A DNA stretch of 6,654 bases from Candidatus Cloacimonadota bacterium (GCA_029934195.1 JAOZMQ010000168.1:1-6654), one strand, 5' to 3'. Positions 1 to 6,375 are shown, numbered from the stretch's first letter. The notes: generated by a model not told the origin, from the letters alone. A program made the numbers and translations.

Positions 1-1
1 A

Positions 2-388
2 CAGATCATTGAAAAAAGAGTTGAAAATTCCAGTCATGGTTTAAGAGTTGCAGGCATCGAAGTTGTCTATAATAATCAAAGAGAAAACTTTGATAAAGTA
101 ACCAGTCTATTAATTGGAGATGAACCTTGGCAACCAAACAAGATTTATAAATTAGCAACAACAGATTTTCTTATGCAAGGAAATGCCAGATTAACCATGT
201 TGACAAAGATTAAAGAAGATAAAATCACACGACTCGAAATAAGTCTTCGTGATGAAGTAATTAGCTATATTAGAAAAAATTCTCCTGTCTCAAGTAAAAT
301 TGATAAAAGATGGAAACGAGATGATTCTTCACAAATCTCTCCTGAATTATCCAGTTCGCTAATGTATGAATCCTTAAAAAAGAAATAA
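2..388 (+). CDS. 5'-nucleotidase-like protein, C-terminal domain (5' partial)
   Basis: The frame is open from the left edge and ends with TAA; 128 residues are visible and the start lies outside the window. The reading matches the C-terminal substrate-binding domain of the metallophosphatase/5'-nucleotidase (UshA/YfkN) family: 'GLRVAGIEVVYN' near visible residues 14-25, then 'IYKLATTDFL' near 48-57, and a closing 'ISYIRKNSPVSSKID' that matches the usual end of the domain. Family members are usually exported and hydrolyse nucleotides or UDP-sugars; the metal-binding N-terminal domain, which would prove activity, is not in view. The usual GGDGY-like nucleotide-pocket loop after 'DFL' is degenerate here (QGNARLTM), so specificity may differ. 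A tail of about 25 charged and Ser-rich residues follows the domain. The gene runs towards the transketolase block and is closed by its own terminator. Confidence 0.72.
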   Translation, partial: QIIEKRVENSSHGLRVAGIEVVYNNQRENFDKVTSLLIGDEPWQPNKIYKLATTDFLMQGNARLTMLTKIKEDKITRLEISLRDEVISYIRKNSPVSSKIDKRWKRDDSSQISPELSSSLMYESLKKK

Positions 389-464
389 ATCTCATTTGTG
401 TTATAACCTTTGCATTTATTATTTCAAAAGTTAAATGAGGTTAATTGTATTATGTTTATTGTTT

Positions 465-512
465 TCACCCTTTGAAATGATCGAAAGAAATTTCAAAGGG
501 TGATTTTTTTTT
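465..512 (+). terminator. Rho-independent terminator of the 5'-nucleotidase-like gene
   Basis: A perfect 14-bp stem (465-478 paired with 490-503) contains CACCC/GGGTG at its base. Inside the 11-nt loop a further C-GAAA-G mini-hairpin can form (482-487). Nine T residues follow at 504-512. There is no A-run on the other side, so it works only for + strand transcripts. It starts 77 nt after the stop codon. Confidence 0.93.
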
Positions 513-570
513 CAGAATTCCTGACTTCTATGATTTTATTTGAAGAAATAAATAATGGGAAGCCAACAAT

Positions 571-615
571 AAAAAGACCGAAGTCCCTGCTATCGCGAGG
601 AACTCCGGTCTTTTT
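571..615 (-). terminator. Rho-independent terminator of the transketolase block
   Basis: An 18-position stem (571-588 with 598-615) closes a 9-nt loop. Read on the + strand it has two A/C mismatches (581 with 605, 585 with 601). Read on the - strand both become G-U wobbles, so the hairpin is unbroken only in RNA made from the - strand. The base of the stem is A5/U5, so on the - strand the U-run is the 3' arm at 575-571. It lies 71 nt beyond the stop codon of the transketolase C-terminal subunit. The A5/T5 flanks could also give weak termination of + strand read-through. Confidence 0.88.
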
Positions 616-686
616 GTTCTTCATGTGAAAAACTTGGTGGCATCTGAAATCATTGAGGACAAGTGTTCTGAATTTTCGTTCGAATA

Positions 687-1640
687 TTAATTATCAGTTA
701 AACTCGCACGTATTCTTTCAGCCAAAATTTCAGATGTAAATCCAAATTTTTGGTACAATTCTGTTGGTGAACCGGATTCACCAAAACGATCTCCAATATT
801 AATTAGCTCCAATTTTCTGGGACTATTTTGTGAATAATAAGTAGAGATAATACTTCCTAAACCACCTGCTTCAAGGTGTTCTTCTATAATAAATATTGGT
901 TTTGAAGACGGAATTTCATTTAGCATTTTTTTATCAAAAGGTTTGATTGATGAGCAATTAATAACAGTTACTTCTATCTTTTTTTCCAATAATATTTTAG
1001 TAGCCTTCATTACTTCAGCTCCGATTGTTCCGTGAAAAAGCAAATAAGCATCATTTCCTTCTGATAATTTTTCCCATCTTCCAACTTGAAATTCAAAATC
1101 TTTTCTTATCAAAATTTCAGTAGCTTCTCTTGCTAACCTTACAAAAACAGGTCCTACGATATCAGACGCTTTAATTATGATTTGAAATGCTTCATTTGCA
1201 TCGACAGGTGAAAATACTTTCATGTTTGGTAATAAATTCATTAAGGCAATATCTTCAATAGCTTGATGACTTCCCCCGTCAGCTCCAACTGATAAACCGC
1301 CATGAGAACCGATGATTTTTACATTTAGATTTGAAAAACAGATTGTATTTCTAATTTGATCAAAAGCACGTCCAGCAACAAAAACTCCATAAGTTGTTGT
1401 AAAAGGAATTTTTCCCATAAGACTCAAGCCAGCAGCTACATCAATCATATTTTGCTCAGCAATTCCACATTCAATAAAACGATTCGGAAATTTTTCAGCA
1501 AACCAATTTGAGCGTGTAGATTTTGATAAATCAGCGTCAAGTACAAAGATTTTTTCGTTTTTATGCCCAAGTTCAATAAGAGCTTTTCCAAAACCATCTC
1601 TTATCGGAACAACATCACCAATATTGAAAGGATTAATCAT
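687..1640 (-). CDS. tkt: Transketolase, C-terminal subunit
   Basis: This 317-residue protein holds the pyrimidine-binding and C-terminal domains of a split, thiamine-diphosphate-dependent transketolase (non-oxidative pentose phosphate pathway, cytosol). The catalytic glutamate that activates the cofactor is E62 in 'ECGIAEQNM'. Residues matching E. coli TktA active-site positions, aligned by eye, are R14 (R358), S41 or T42 (S385), H113 in 'GSHGG' (H461), D121 and H125 in 'GADGGSHQ' (D469, H473), and R171 in 'RLAREAT' (R520). The C-terminal domain begins near residue 190, with 'IIEEH' at 251-255. It has no N-terminal cofactor domain and must pair with the product of the gene just upstream. Their ends overlap as ATGA, which suggests translational coupling. 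A GGAGG (1648-1652) sits 7 nt before the ATG. 1-deoxyxylulose-5-phosphate synthase is less likely, because the N-terminal partner has transketolase-type motifs. Confidence 0.93.
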   Translation of the reverse strand: MINPFNIGDVVPIRDGFGKALIELGHKNEKIFVLDADLSKSTRSNWFAEKFPNRFIECGIAEQNMIDVAAGLSLMGKIPFTTTYGVFVAGRAFDQIRNTICFSNLNVKIIGSHGGLSVGADGGSHQAIEDIALMNLLPNMKVFSPVDANEAFQIIIKASDIVGPVFVRLAREATEILIRKDFEFQVGRWEKLSEGNDAYLLFHGTIGAEVMKATKILLEKKIEVTVINCSSIKPFDKKMLNEIPSSKPIFIIEEHLEAGGLGSIISTYYSQNSPRKLELINIGDRFGESGSPTELYQKFGFTSEILAERIRASLTDN

Positions 1641-2446
1641 TCTAATTCCTCCAAAGCTAATTGTAGTTCAATTTTAGAAGGAGATTTTCCATGCCATCCT
1701 GCAACATTTTCCATAAAACTCACTCCTTTACCTTTGATGGTTTTGGCTATTATTACGGAAGGTTTAATGGATTTTTTTGCTTCAATTGTTTTATTTACAA
1801 TATCAGTAATTGAATGACCATCGCAGGTAAGAACATTCCAATTAAAAGCTGAAAATTTTTCCTCAATTGATTTCATTGACATTACTTCATCTGTTGAGCC
1901 ATCAATTTGTAAATCATTTTTATCAATAAAAGCAATGAGGTTATTTAATTTGTAATGAGCTGCAAACATTACAGCTTCCCAAATTTGACCTTCGTTTAGC
2001 TCTCCATCTCCGTGTAAAGTGTAAACAATGGATTTCATATTGTCTTTTTTTAAAGAAAGAGCCATTCCACAAGCTATTGATAATCCTTGTCCAAGCGAAC
2101 CTGTAGATACTTCTATACCAGGACATTTTAACGAGTTGGGGTGACCTTGTAATGGTGAATTGATTTTCCTGAAAGTTGATAACCAGTTTTCAGGGAAATA
2201 ACCGGACATTTGTAATATGACATAAAGTAAAGGAGCGGCGTGACCTTTTGATAAAATAAAGCGATCTCTATCTTTCCAATTTGGATTATTTGGATCGTGA
2301 TTCATTAAATAGAAAAAAAGAGAGGTTCCGATATCTACGGAGGAAAGCGATCCTCCCGGATGACCGGAACCTGCATTAAAAATAATCTCTAAAGTTTTTC
2401 TGCGAATCTGTTTTGCTATATTTTCCAATTCAATGAAATTCTTCAT
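1637..2446 (-). CDS. tkt: Transketolase, N-terminal subunit
   Basis: This 269-residue protein is the thiamine-diphosphate/pyrophosphate-binding half of transketolase, which moves two-carbon ketol units between sugar phosphates. Visible motifs in order are SGHPGG (27-32), SKGHA (66-70), QGHP (100-103), STGSLGQGL (114-122) and the cofactor and metal motif GDGELNEG (146-153) followed by KND (176-178). 'WHGKSP' is at 251-256. H29, H69, H102 and H252 correspond to the substrate and cofactor histidines of the full-length enzyme. Together with the next gene (269+317 residues) it makes up most of a usual single-chain transketolase of about 660 residues. AAGGAAG (2452-2458) lies 5 nt before the ATG. 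The 64 nt upstream, down to the stop of the bS22-like gene, contain no GC-rich hairpin. It may be co-transcribed with HU, although an AT-rich promoter there cannot be excluded. Confidence 0.94.
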   Translation of the reverse strand: MKNFIELENIAKQIRRKTLEIIFNAGSGHPGGSLSSVDIGTSLFFYLMNHDPNNPNWKDRDRFILSKGHAAPLLYVILQMSGYFPENWLSTFRKINSPLQGHPNSLKCPGIEVSTGSLGQGLSIACGMALSLKKDNMKSIVYTLHGDGELNEGQIWEAVMFAAHYKLNNLIAFIDKNDLQIDGSTDEVMSMKSIEEKFSAFNWNVLTCDGHSITDIVNKTIEAKKSIKPSVIIAKTIKGKGVSFMENVAGWHGKSPSKIELQLALEELE

Positions 2447-2510
2447 AAAAACTTCCTTTGGTTATATAAATGTAAAAGGACAGAAAAATATCAACAACTA
2501 AATCAGAATA

Positions 2511-2603
2511 TTATTTTCTTTTTTTATGTCTGTTTTTACGCAATCTTTTTTTTCTTTTATGAGTATTAATTTTTCCTCTTTTTCTTTTTTTTCCACAAGG
2601 CAT
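2511..2603 (-). CDS. bS22/mS38-like small basic ribosomal protein (AURKAIP1/COX24 C-terminal type)
   Basis: This 30-codon gene (ATG 2603-2601, TAA 2513-2511) encodes a protein made almost wholly of Lys, Arg and His. It begins MPCGKKRKRGK and contains THKRKKRLRKNRHKK near residues 14-28. That pattern matches the short bacterial proteins annotated as AURKAIP1/COX24-domain proteins and, in mycobacteria, as small-subunit ribosomal protein bS22. The family's mitochondrial counterpart is mS38, which binds 12S rRNA near the decoding site. I infer that it is a structural ribosomal protein of the small subunit. AGGAGG lies 5 nt before the ATG, overlapping the stop codon of HU, and the gap between the two genes is 9 nt. 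All lysines use AAA, giving two A8 runs. Low sequence complexity limits certainty, but the start, the ribosome binding site and the family-like ends agree. Confidence 0.85.
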   Translation of the reverse strand: MPCGKKRKRGKINTHKRKKRLRKNRHKKRK

Positions 2604-2608
2604 ATATT

Positions 2609-2614
2609 CCTCCT
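2609..2614 (-). promoter_or_regulatory. Ribosome binding site of the bS22-like gene
   Basis: AGGAGG on the - strand, 5 nt before the ATG at 2603, overlapping the TAG stop codon of HU at 2615-2613. It fixes the start of the 30-codon gene and suggests that ribosomes finishing HU can re-initiate on it. Confidence 0.85.
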
Positions 2615-2915
2615 ATTTTTCAGTTAACATATTTTGGTTACCTTCTGCAATCTCATCTTTAAAAGCACGAGAATATTTAAAAGTTGGTAGTACTCTTTCT
2701 GGAACAGGGACTTTAGCAGAAGTTTTTGGGTTTCTTCCAATTCTTGGTTTTCTTACTTTTAGTTTAAAAGTTCCAAATCCTCTGATCTCAATGTGATTCC
2801 CTTCTTTCATACTGTCTTTTACAGCTTCTAAAAAAGTATCAACGACTATTGCTACATCTTTGCGAATAATACCTGTTTGTTCTGATATTGACTTAACTAA
2901 ATCAGCCTTTGTCAT
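2613..2915 (-). CDS. hup: HU/IHF-family DNA-binding protein
   Basis: This 100-residue nucleoid protein is of the HU/IHF family. The N-terminal helical dimerisation part is 'TKADLVKSISEQTG' (2-15) onward. The beta-saddle signature 'GFGTF' is at 46-50, and the DNA-binding arm 'RKPRIGRNPKT' is at 55-65, where P63 is the proline that intercalates into and bends DNA. The arm returns through 'VPVPERVLPTFK' and ends in the usual 'SRAFKDEI'. It is about 10 residues longer than typical HU because of a polar tail (EGNQNMLTEK). AAGGAG (2923-2928) lies 7 nt before the ATG. The gene probably starts a transcription unit, as 172 nt separate it from the dehydrogenase gene, and it is followed at once by the bS22-like gene. 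HU (homodimer, non-specific) is more likely than IHF, but sequence alone does not separate them. Confidence 0.95.
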   Translation of the reverse strand: MTKADLVKSISEQTGIIRKDVAIVVDTFLEAVKDSMKEGNHIEIRGFGTFKLKVRKPRIGRNPKTSAKVPVPERVLPTFKYSRAFKDEIAEGNQNMLTEK

Positions 2916-2987
2916 TGTTTATCTCCTTAACTATCATTATTAATATCTTCATTTTTTTTTAGTTAGTTCTTTCGTCAAGTTTTTATT

Positions 2988-3024
2988 TTACAATTATATA
3001 TCTCTTATAAGGAAATAATTGTAA
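2988..3024 (-). promoter_or_regulatory. Inverted repeat overlapping a candidate promoter upstream of HU
   Basis: A perfect 10-bp inverted repeat, TTACAATTAT (2988-2997) and ATAATTGTAA (3015-3024), is separated by 17 nt and ends about 70 nt before the HU start codon. Its left arm overlaps a perfect TATAAT hexamer on the - strand (2993-2998). The matching upstream hexamer (TTACAA, 20 nt spacer) is poor, so the promoter call is weak. A TTGACA at 3068-3073 on the - strand has no good partner. The repeat could be an operator for a dimeric regulator, or an AT-rich hairpin in the leader. Confidence 0.35.
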
Positions 3025-3087
3025 GCAGCTAAAATGATTTTTAAAAAAGAATAAAATAAAGTCATGTTGTCAATATTTCTATAATAT

Positions 3088-4239
3088 CTATTTAAACGCT
3101 TCCATTCCTGAAAAATCTCGATAGAAATCAAAACTTTTTAAAATTCGTTTATCCTTTTCTGTTTCTTCTCCGGCAATGAGTCTTGCTACAATTTCTCCAA
3201 GACCGGGACCCAGCATAAAACCTTGTCCGCACATTCCAACAAGATTCATATAATTTGGAACTTCTTTTGTAAATCCAACTATTGGAAATCCGTCTGAAGT
3301 CATTGGATACTGTCCTCTCCAAGCTCTTCTAACTTTCAGGTTTGCAAGTCGTGGATAAAGCGAAACCATTCTTTTTGCAATTTGTGGGAAAAAAACGGAA
3401 GTAGCTTCATCATCAATCCCCCAAATAGAGGGATTTGGAGTGATACAGAATACAACTTGTCCTTCGCTATTTTGGTAAAAATAAAAATTATTTGAACCAG
3501 GACCTTTTCTTAAATCAACAACCATTGGTTCCATGAATTTTTTTACCGGTTCTGTAATTGCCGCTTCATGATTATCAGGTGATACATTGAGATCAATACC
3601 GATCATTTTACCAATATCATTTGCATAATTACCGGCAGCATTGATGACATATTTGCAACCATAACTGGCTTTATCTGTAACAACTTTCGTGGCTTGATTA
3701 TCTATTACAATAATATTATTTACTTTTTCATTGAATTTAAATTCAGCTCCCAATTCTTTACTTCTAAAATACCAGGCATTGATTGCGAGAAGATTTGAAG
3801 CAGACCCATCATTTGGAGAAAAAGTTGAACCTCTTAAACCTTCCATTTTTATTCCCGGTACTAACTTTTGATATTCTTCCGGTGAAATCCATTTAATATT
3901 TAAACCAAAACTTTGTTGAATTTTCAGTAAATCTTTAAGAACTTTTTCTGTTTTTTCATCATAAGCCGGAAAACTATATCCATTAGAACTCCATCCAATA
4001 TTGGTCCCAAATTTTTCTTCCCAAGTAGAAAAAATTTCAATACTCCTCAAACAAGTTTGAATTTTGCCAAAATCAGAATGAGTTGCTCTAATTCCCCCAA
4101 TAGCTTTTTTATTATTTCCTTGCCCTGGTGCCGAAAGAGAATCTATACAAAGAACACTCATCTTTTTTTCTGCAATTGCCATTGTTGCCGGAACTCCTAC
4201 TGATCCTGCTCCGATAATGATTACATCATAATTCTTCAT
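3088..4239 (-). CDS. FAD-dependent amino/imino-acid dehydrogenase, DAO family (SoxB/HcnC-like subunit)
   Basis: This 383-residue flavoprotein is of the D-amino-acid-oxidase superfamily. The dinucleotide fold 'VIIIGAGSVG' is at 6-15, with 'IGGIRATHS' at 48-56 next to the flavin, 'VINAAGNYA' at 198-206, and the family C-terminal block 'RRAWRGQYPMTSDGFPIVG' (304-322) and 'GMCGQGFMLGPGLGEIVA' (335-352). It most resembles the beta subunits of heteromeric sarcosine oxidase (SoxB), hydrogen cyanide synthase (HcnC), opine or D-hydroxyproline dehydrogenases and archaeal L-proline dehydrogenase. It would oxidise a C-N bond of a small amino or imino acid and hand electrons to the large subunit encoded immediately upstream; the exact substrate cannot be read from sequence. 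The ATG at 4239 is chosen because AAGGAG lies 7 nt before it. A TTG start at 4272 would add 11 residues and run into the upstream gene. No signal peptide is seen, so it is probably cytosolic. Confidence 0.86.
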   Translation of the reverse strand: MKNYDVIIIGAGSVGVPATMAIAEKKMSVLCIDSLSAPGQGNNKKAIGGIRATHSDFGKIQTCLRSIEIFSTWEEKFGTNIGWSSNGYSFPAYDEKTEKVLKDLLKIQQSFGLNIKWISPEEYQKLVPGIKMEGLRGSTFSPNDGSASNLLAINAWYFRSKELGAEFKFNEKVNNIIVIDNQATKVVTDKASYGCKYVINAAGNYANDIGKMIGIDLNVSPDNHEAAITEPVKKFMEPMVVDLRKGPGSNNFYFYQNSEGQVVFCITPNPSIWGIDDEATSVFFPQIAKRMVSLYPRLANLKVRRAWRGQYPMTSDGFPIVGFTKEVPNYMNLVGMCGQGFMLGPGLGEIVARLIAGEETEKDKRILKSFDFYRDFSGMEAFK

Positions 4240-4240
4240 T

Positions 4241-6313
4241 TTATTTCTCCTTTTTTCCGGCAAAAATTCCAAGTGGAACTTCTACAAAAACAGGTCGTTT
4301 TTTGTTTGGAATAATCATTTTGGTTAGAATACTTTCTTCGCGAAGTATTTGTCTCGCAAGATTATCACAAGTTTTTGCCCCACAAGCACCCATTCCCAAT
4401 CTTGTAATGGCTTTGATTTGATTCAAATCCGTGATACCTTGTTTTACCAGTTTACGAACATCGCCGGCTGTAATTCTTTCACAAAGACAAACAAAAGAAT
4501 CATCTGATAAAGATTCTGAAATTATTGGTTTAGAAAGAGGTCTTGATACTTCATCAAGTTGAATCTGAAAAGAAACAACCTGTTTGGCAATTTCTCGTGG
4601 AGTCTTTAATTTAACAAGTTGAACTTTATTTGCTTTGTTTTCAAGGATTTGGGTAATCTCAAGATCATCAAGGAAATCTCCGTTAATATCTACAGCTTTA
4701 ACCTTTTCACCTACTTTTACTTTTATATTTCCAACTTCGTAAGGAACGGTTACAATTGGAAATTCTTTATTTTTCCGATAATCTACAAGCGTAATTGCAA
4801 GCCCCGGACAAATTGCGACACATTTACCACAACCAATACATTCTCCCGTAAATTCAGGAAAATCCATAATAGGATCAGCTTTCATTGTAATTGCATTTGT
4901 TGGGCAAGAAGTGCTGCAAGGGTTACAAGGAATTTCTTGAAGGCAGAAAATATTTGGCATAATACCTTCTTCTTTTGGTAATGGAGTATATTGCTTCAAT
5001 TTTCCCGGATGAGATTTTAATATTTGTGCTTTTGTTAACCAAGTTTCAGGTATATTTTCATTGGTTGCTTTTAAAAATTTTGCGACTTTAAGACCGGCAA
5101 TTTTTCCATTAAACATAGCTGAAGATGCCTCTGCAATTTCAAGAGCATCACCGGCAGCAAAGATTGGAAGTTCAGCAATTTCTGCTTCAAGAGTAAATTC
5201 CGAAAGACTTTCTAAACCGACAGCTACGAGAATAGTATCACATTCAAAAGATTTTTCAGTTTCTTTTATTGGTTTGAAATTTTTGTCTATCTGAACAATT
5301 GTAATTGATTCTACATTATCTTTTCCGTTTGCAGAAAGAATGGAATGAGAGGTATAAATTGGTACTCCGAGTCGTTTTAATTTATCTTCATGAACTTTGT
5401 ATCCACCACATTTTGGCATTGCTTCCACCAATCCGACAACTTCTATTCCTGCTTGGAGAGCATGATAACCGGCAATTAATCCAACATTTCCACCACCAAT
5501 AATAAATATCTTATTAGTTGGTCGTACTAAATCTCTATTAACCAAAGTTTGAAAAGCTCCGGCACCATAAATTCCAGCAAGATAGTTTCCAGGAAATTTT
5601 AGGAATTTCTCTCTTGCTCCGGCTGCATTGAGTATTACTTTGGGTTTTATAAGTTTATATTCTCCATCTTTTACAACACCAACTTTCTTATCTGAAAAAA
5701 CATAAAGAACAGTACTATTGATCCAGCAGATTACATTTTTATTACTTAAAACTTTTTCAGCAAGTTTTTTACCAATATCATTTCCACGAGTTCCGGCATA
5801 AGAATCTTCAACAGAACCAAAAAATTTGTGTGTTTGTAATACAAGTTTTCCACCAAGAACATCTTTATCATCAATAATCATTGTAGGTAAATTATATTCT
5901 GATAATTTAATGGCTGCCGATAAACCAGCAGGTCCGCCTCCAATAATCAAAACGTCTGTTTCAAATTCTTCAATGTCAGATAAATCTGGAACGTCTTGTA
6001 AATCAGGAAGCTCTGGAAGTCCTTCCGCACTTTCTACAAACATGTTTTCTTTAACCTTTGTCATACAGGATTTTACAGACATTCCATTTGCAATAACAGT
6101 GCATCTTGCACATTGACCATTGGCACAAAATATTCCTTGAGATGAACCGTCTTTTGGATGATGTCCAAATACTTTTATTCCATTTGCAAATAATGCAGAT
6201 GAAATGACTTCACCTCGTTTTGCTTTTAATGGAGTTTTATTCCAATAAAATTGAATTTCTTCCCTTTCTTCAATTGATAGAACAGGATGTTCATAAATAC
6301 GATTACTATCCAT
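4241..6313 (-). CDS. Multi-cluster iron-sulfur flavoprotein, large subunit of the amino/imino-acid dehydrogenase (SoxA/HcnAB-like fusion)
   Basis: This 690-residue protein is built from four electron-transfer modules. Residues 20-95 form an HcnA/SoxA-type [2Fe-2S] domain with C63, C68, C71 and C83 (C-x4-C-x2-C-x11-C, as in xanthine dehydrogenase). Residues 118-415 form a pyridine-nucleotide-disulfide-oxidoreductase core with GGGPAG (125-130) and GGGNVG (273-278), and 'IFAAGDA' at 384-390. Residues 455-510 form a ferredoxin with two [4Fe-4S] sites: C463, C466, C470-P, probably with C457, and C492, C495, C498, C502-P. Residues 605-660 form a BFD-type [2Fe-2S] domain with C609, C611, C644 and C649. 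The tail (RPVFVEVPLGIFAG) also resembles HcnB. It would carry electrons from the DAO subunit, whose ATG follows after 1 nt, to a ferredoxin, NAD(P) or another carrier. An AGGAG lies 7 nt before the ATG. No signal peptide or membrane segment is seen. Confidence 0.88.
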   Translation of the reverse strand: MDSNRIYEHPVLSIEEREEIQFYWNKTPLKAKRGEVISSALFANGIKVFGHHPKDGSSQGIFCANGQCARCTVIANGMSVKSCMTKVKENMFVESAEGLPELPDLQDVPDLSDIEEFETDVLIIGGGPAGLSAAIKLSEYNLPTMIIDDKDVLGGKLVLQTHKFFGSVEDSYAGTRGNDIGKKLAEKVLSNKNVICWINSTVLYVFSDKKVGVVKDGEYKLIKPKVILNAAGAREKFLKFPGNYLAGIYGAGAFQTLVNRDLVRPTNKIFIIGGGNVGLIAGYHALQAGIEVVGLVEAMPKCGGYKVHEDKLKRLGVPIYTSHSILSANGKDNVESITIVQIDKNFKPIKETEKSFECDTILVAVGLESLSEFTLEAEIAELPIFAAGDALEIAEASSAMFNGKIAGLKVAKFLKATNENIPETWLTKAQILKSHPGKLKQYTPLPKEEGIMPNIFCLQEIPCNPCSTSCPTNAITMKADPIMDFPEFTGECIGCGKCVAICPGLAITLVDYRKNKEFPIVTVPYEVGNIKVKVGEKVKAVDINGDFLDDLEITQILENKANKVQLVKLKTPREIAKQVVSFQIQLDEVSRPLSKPIISESLSDDSFVCLCERITAGDVRKLVKQGITDLNQIKAITRLGMGACGAKTCDNLARQILREESILTKMIIPNKKRPVFVEVPLGIFAGKKEK
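4247..4252 (-). promoter_or_regulatory. Ribosome binding site deciding the start of the DAO-type dehydrogenase
   Basis: AAGGAG on the - strand, inside the last codons of the 690-residue gene, 7 nt before the ATG at 4239. It supports this start over the TTG at 4272 and suggests that the two subunits are translated in step. Confidence 0.8.
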
Positions 6314-6345
6314 TAATTTTCTCCTGAAATATGATTTTATTTCAC

Positions 6346-6375
6346 TTAAAATTTTATCAACGAATTCACTGTCAA
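6346..6375 (-). promoter_or_regulatory. Possible promoter of the dehydrogenase operon
   Basis: A perfect TTGACA lies on the - strand at 6375-6370, about 57 nt before the ATG of the large subunit. At the expected distance there are only poor -10 candidates (TTTTAA, 18 nt spacer), and a better-looking TAAAAT sits too close (13 nt). The position is right, but the -10 is not convincing. Confidence 0.3.

Noticed and set aside
1941..2126. A 61-codon - strand frame inside the transketolase N-terminal gene.
   Set aside because: It is an out-of-frame shadow of conserved transketolase motifs.
2447..2510. A terminator or promoter between the bS22-like gene and the transketolase N-terminal gene.
   Set aside because: Only AT-rich imperfect pairings and poor hexamers are visible, so neither can be supported.
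3045..3073. TTGACA at 3068-3073 (- strand) as the HU promoter.
   Set aside because: No acceptable -10 hexamer at 16-18 nt; only TATTCT at 14 nt. It was not listed as a separate promoter.
4240..4272. A TTG start at 4272 giving a 394-residue DAO-type dehydrogenase that overlaps the upstream gene.
   Set aside because: There is no ribosome binding site before it. The ATG at 4239 has AAGGAG at 7 nt and places the FAD fold at the usual distance from the N-terminus.
4619..4981. A 120-codon open frame on the + strand, antisense to the iron-sulfur flavoprotein.
   Set aside because: It lies fully opposite a strongly conserved ferredoxin region, its product is Phe/Tyr/Ile-rich low-complexity sequence, and it lacks a ribosome binding site.
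5826..6116. A 96-codon + strand frame opposite the N-terminal part of the large dehydrogenase subunit; similar antisense frames occur at 5061-5294, 5305-5502 and 1563-1817.
   Set aside because: These are mirror frames of well-supported coding sequence with no recognisable domain or initiation signal.
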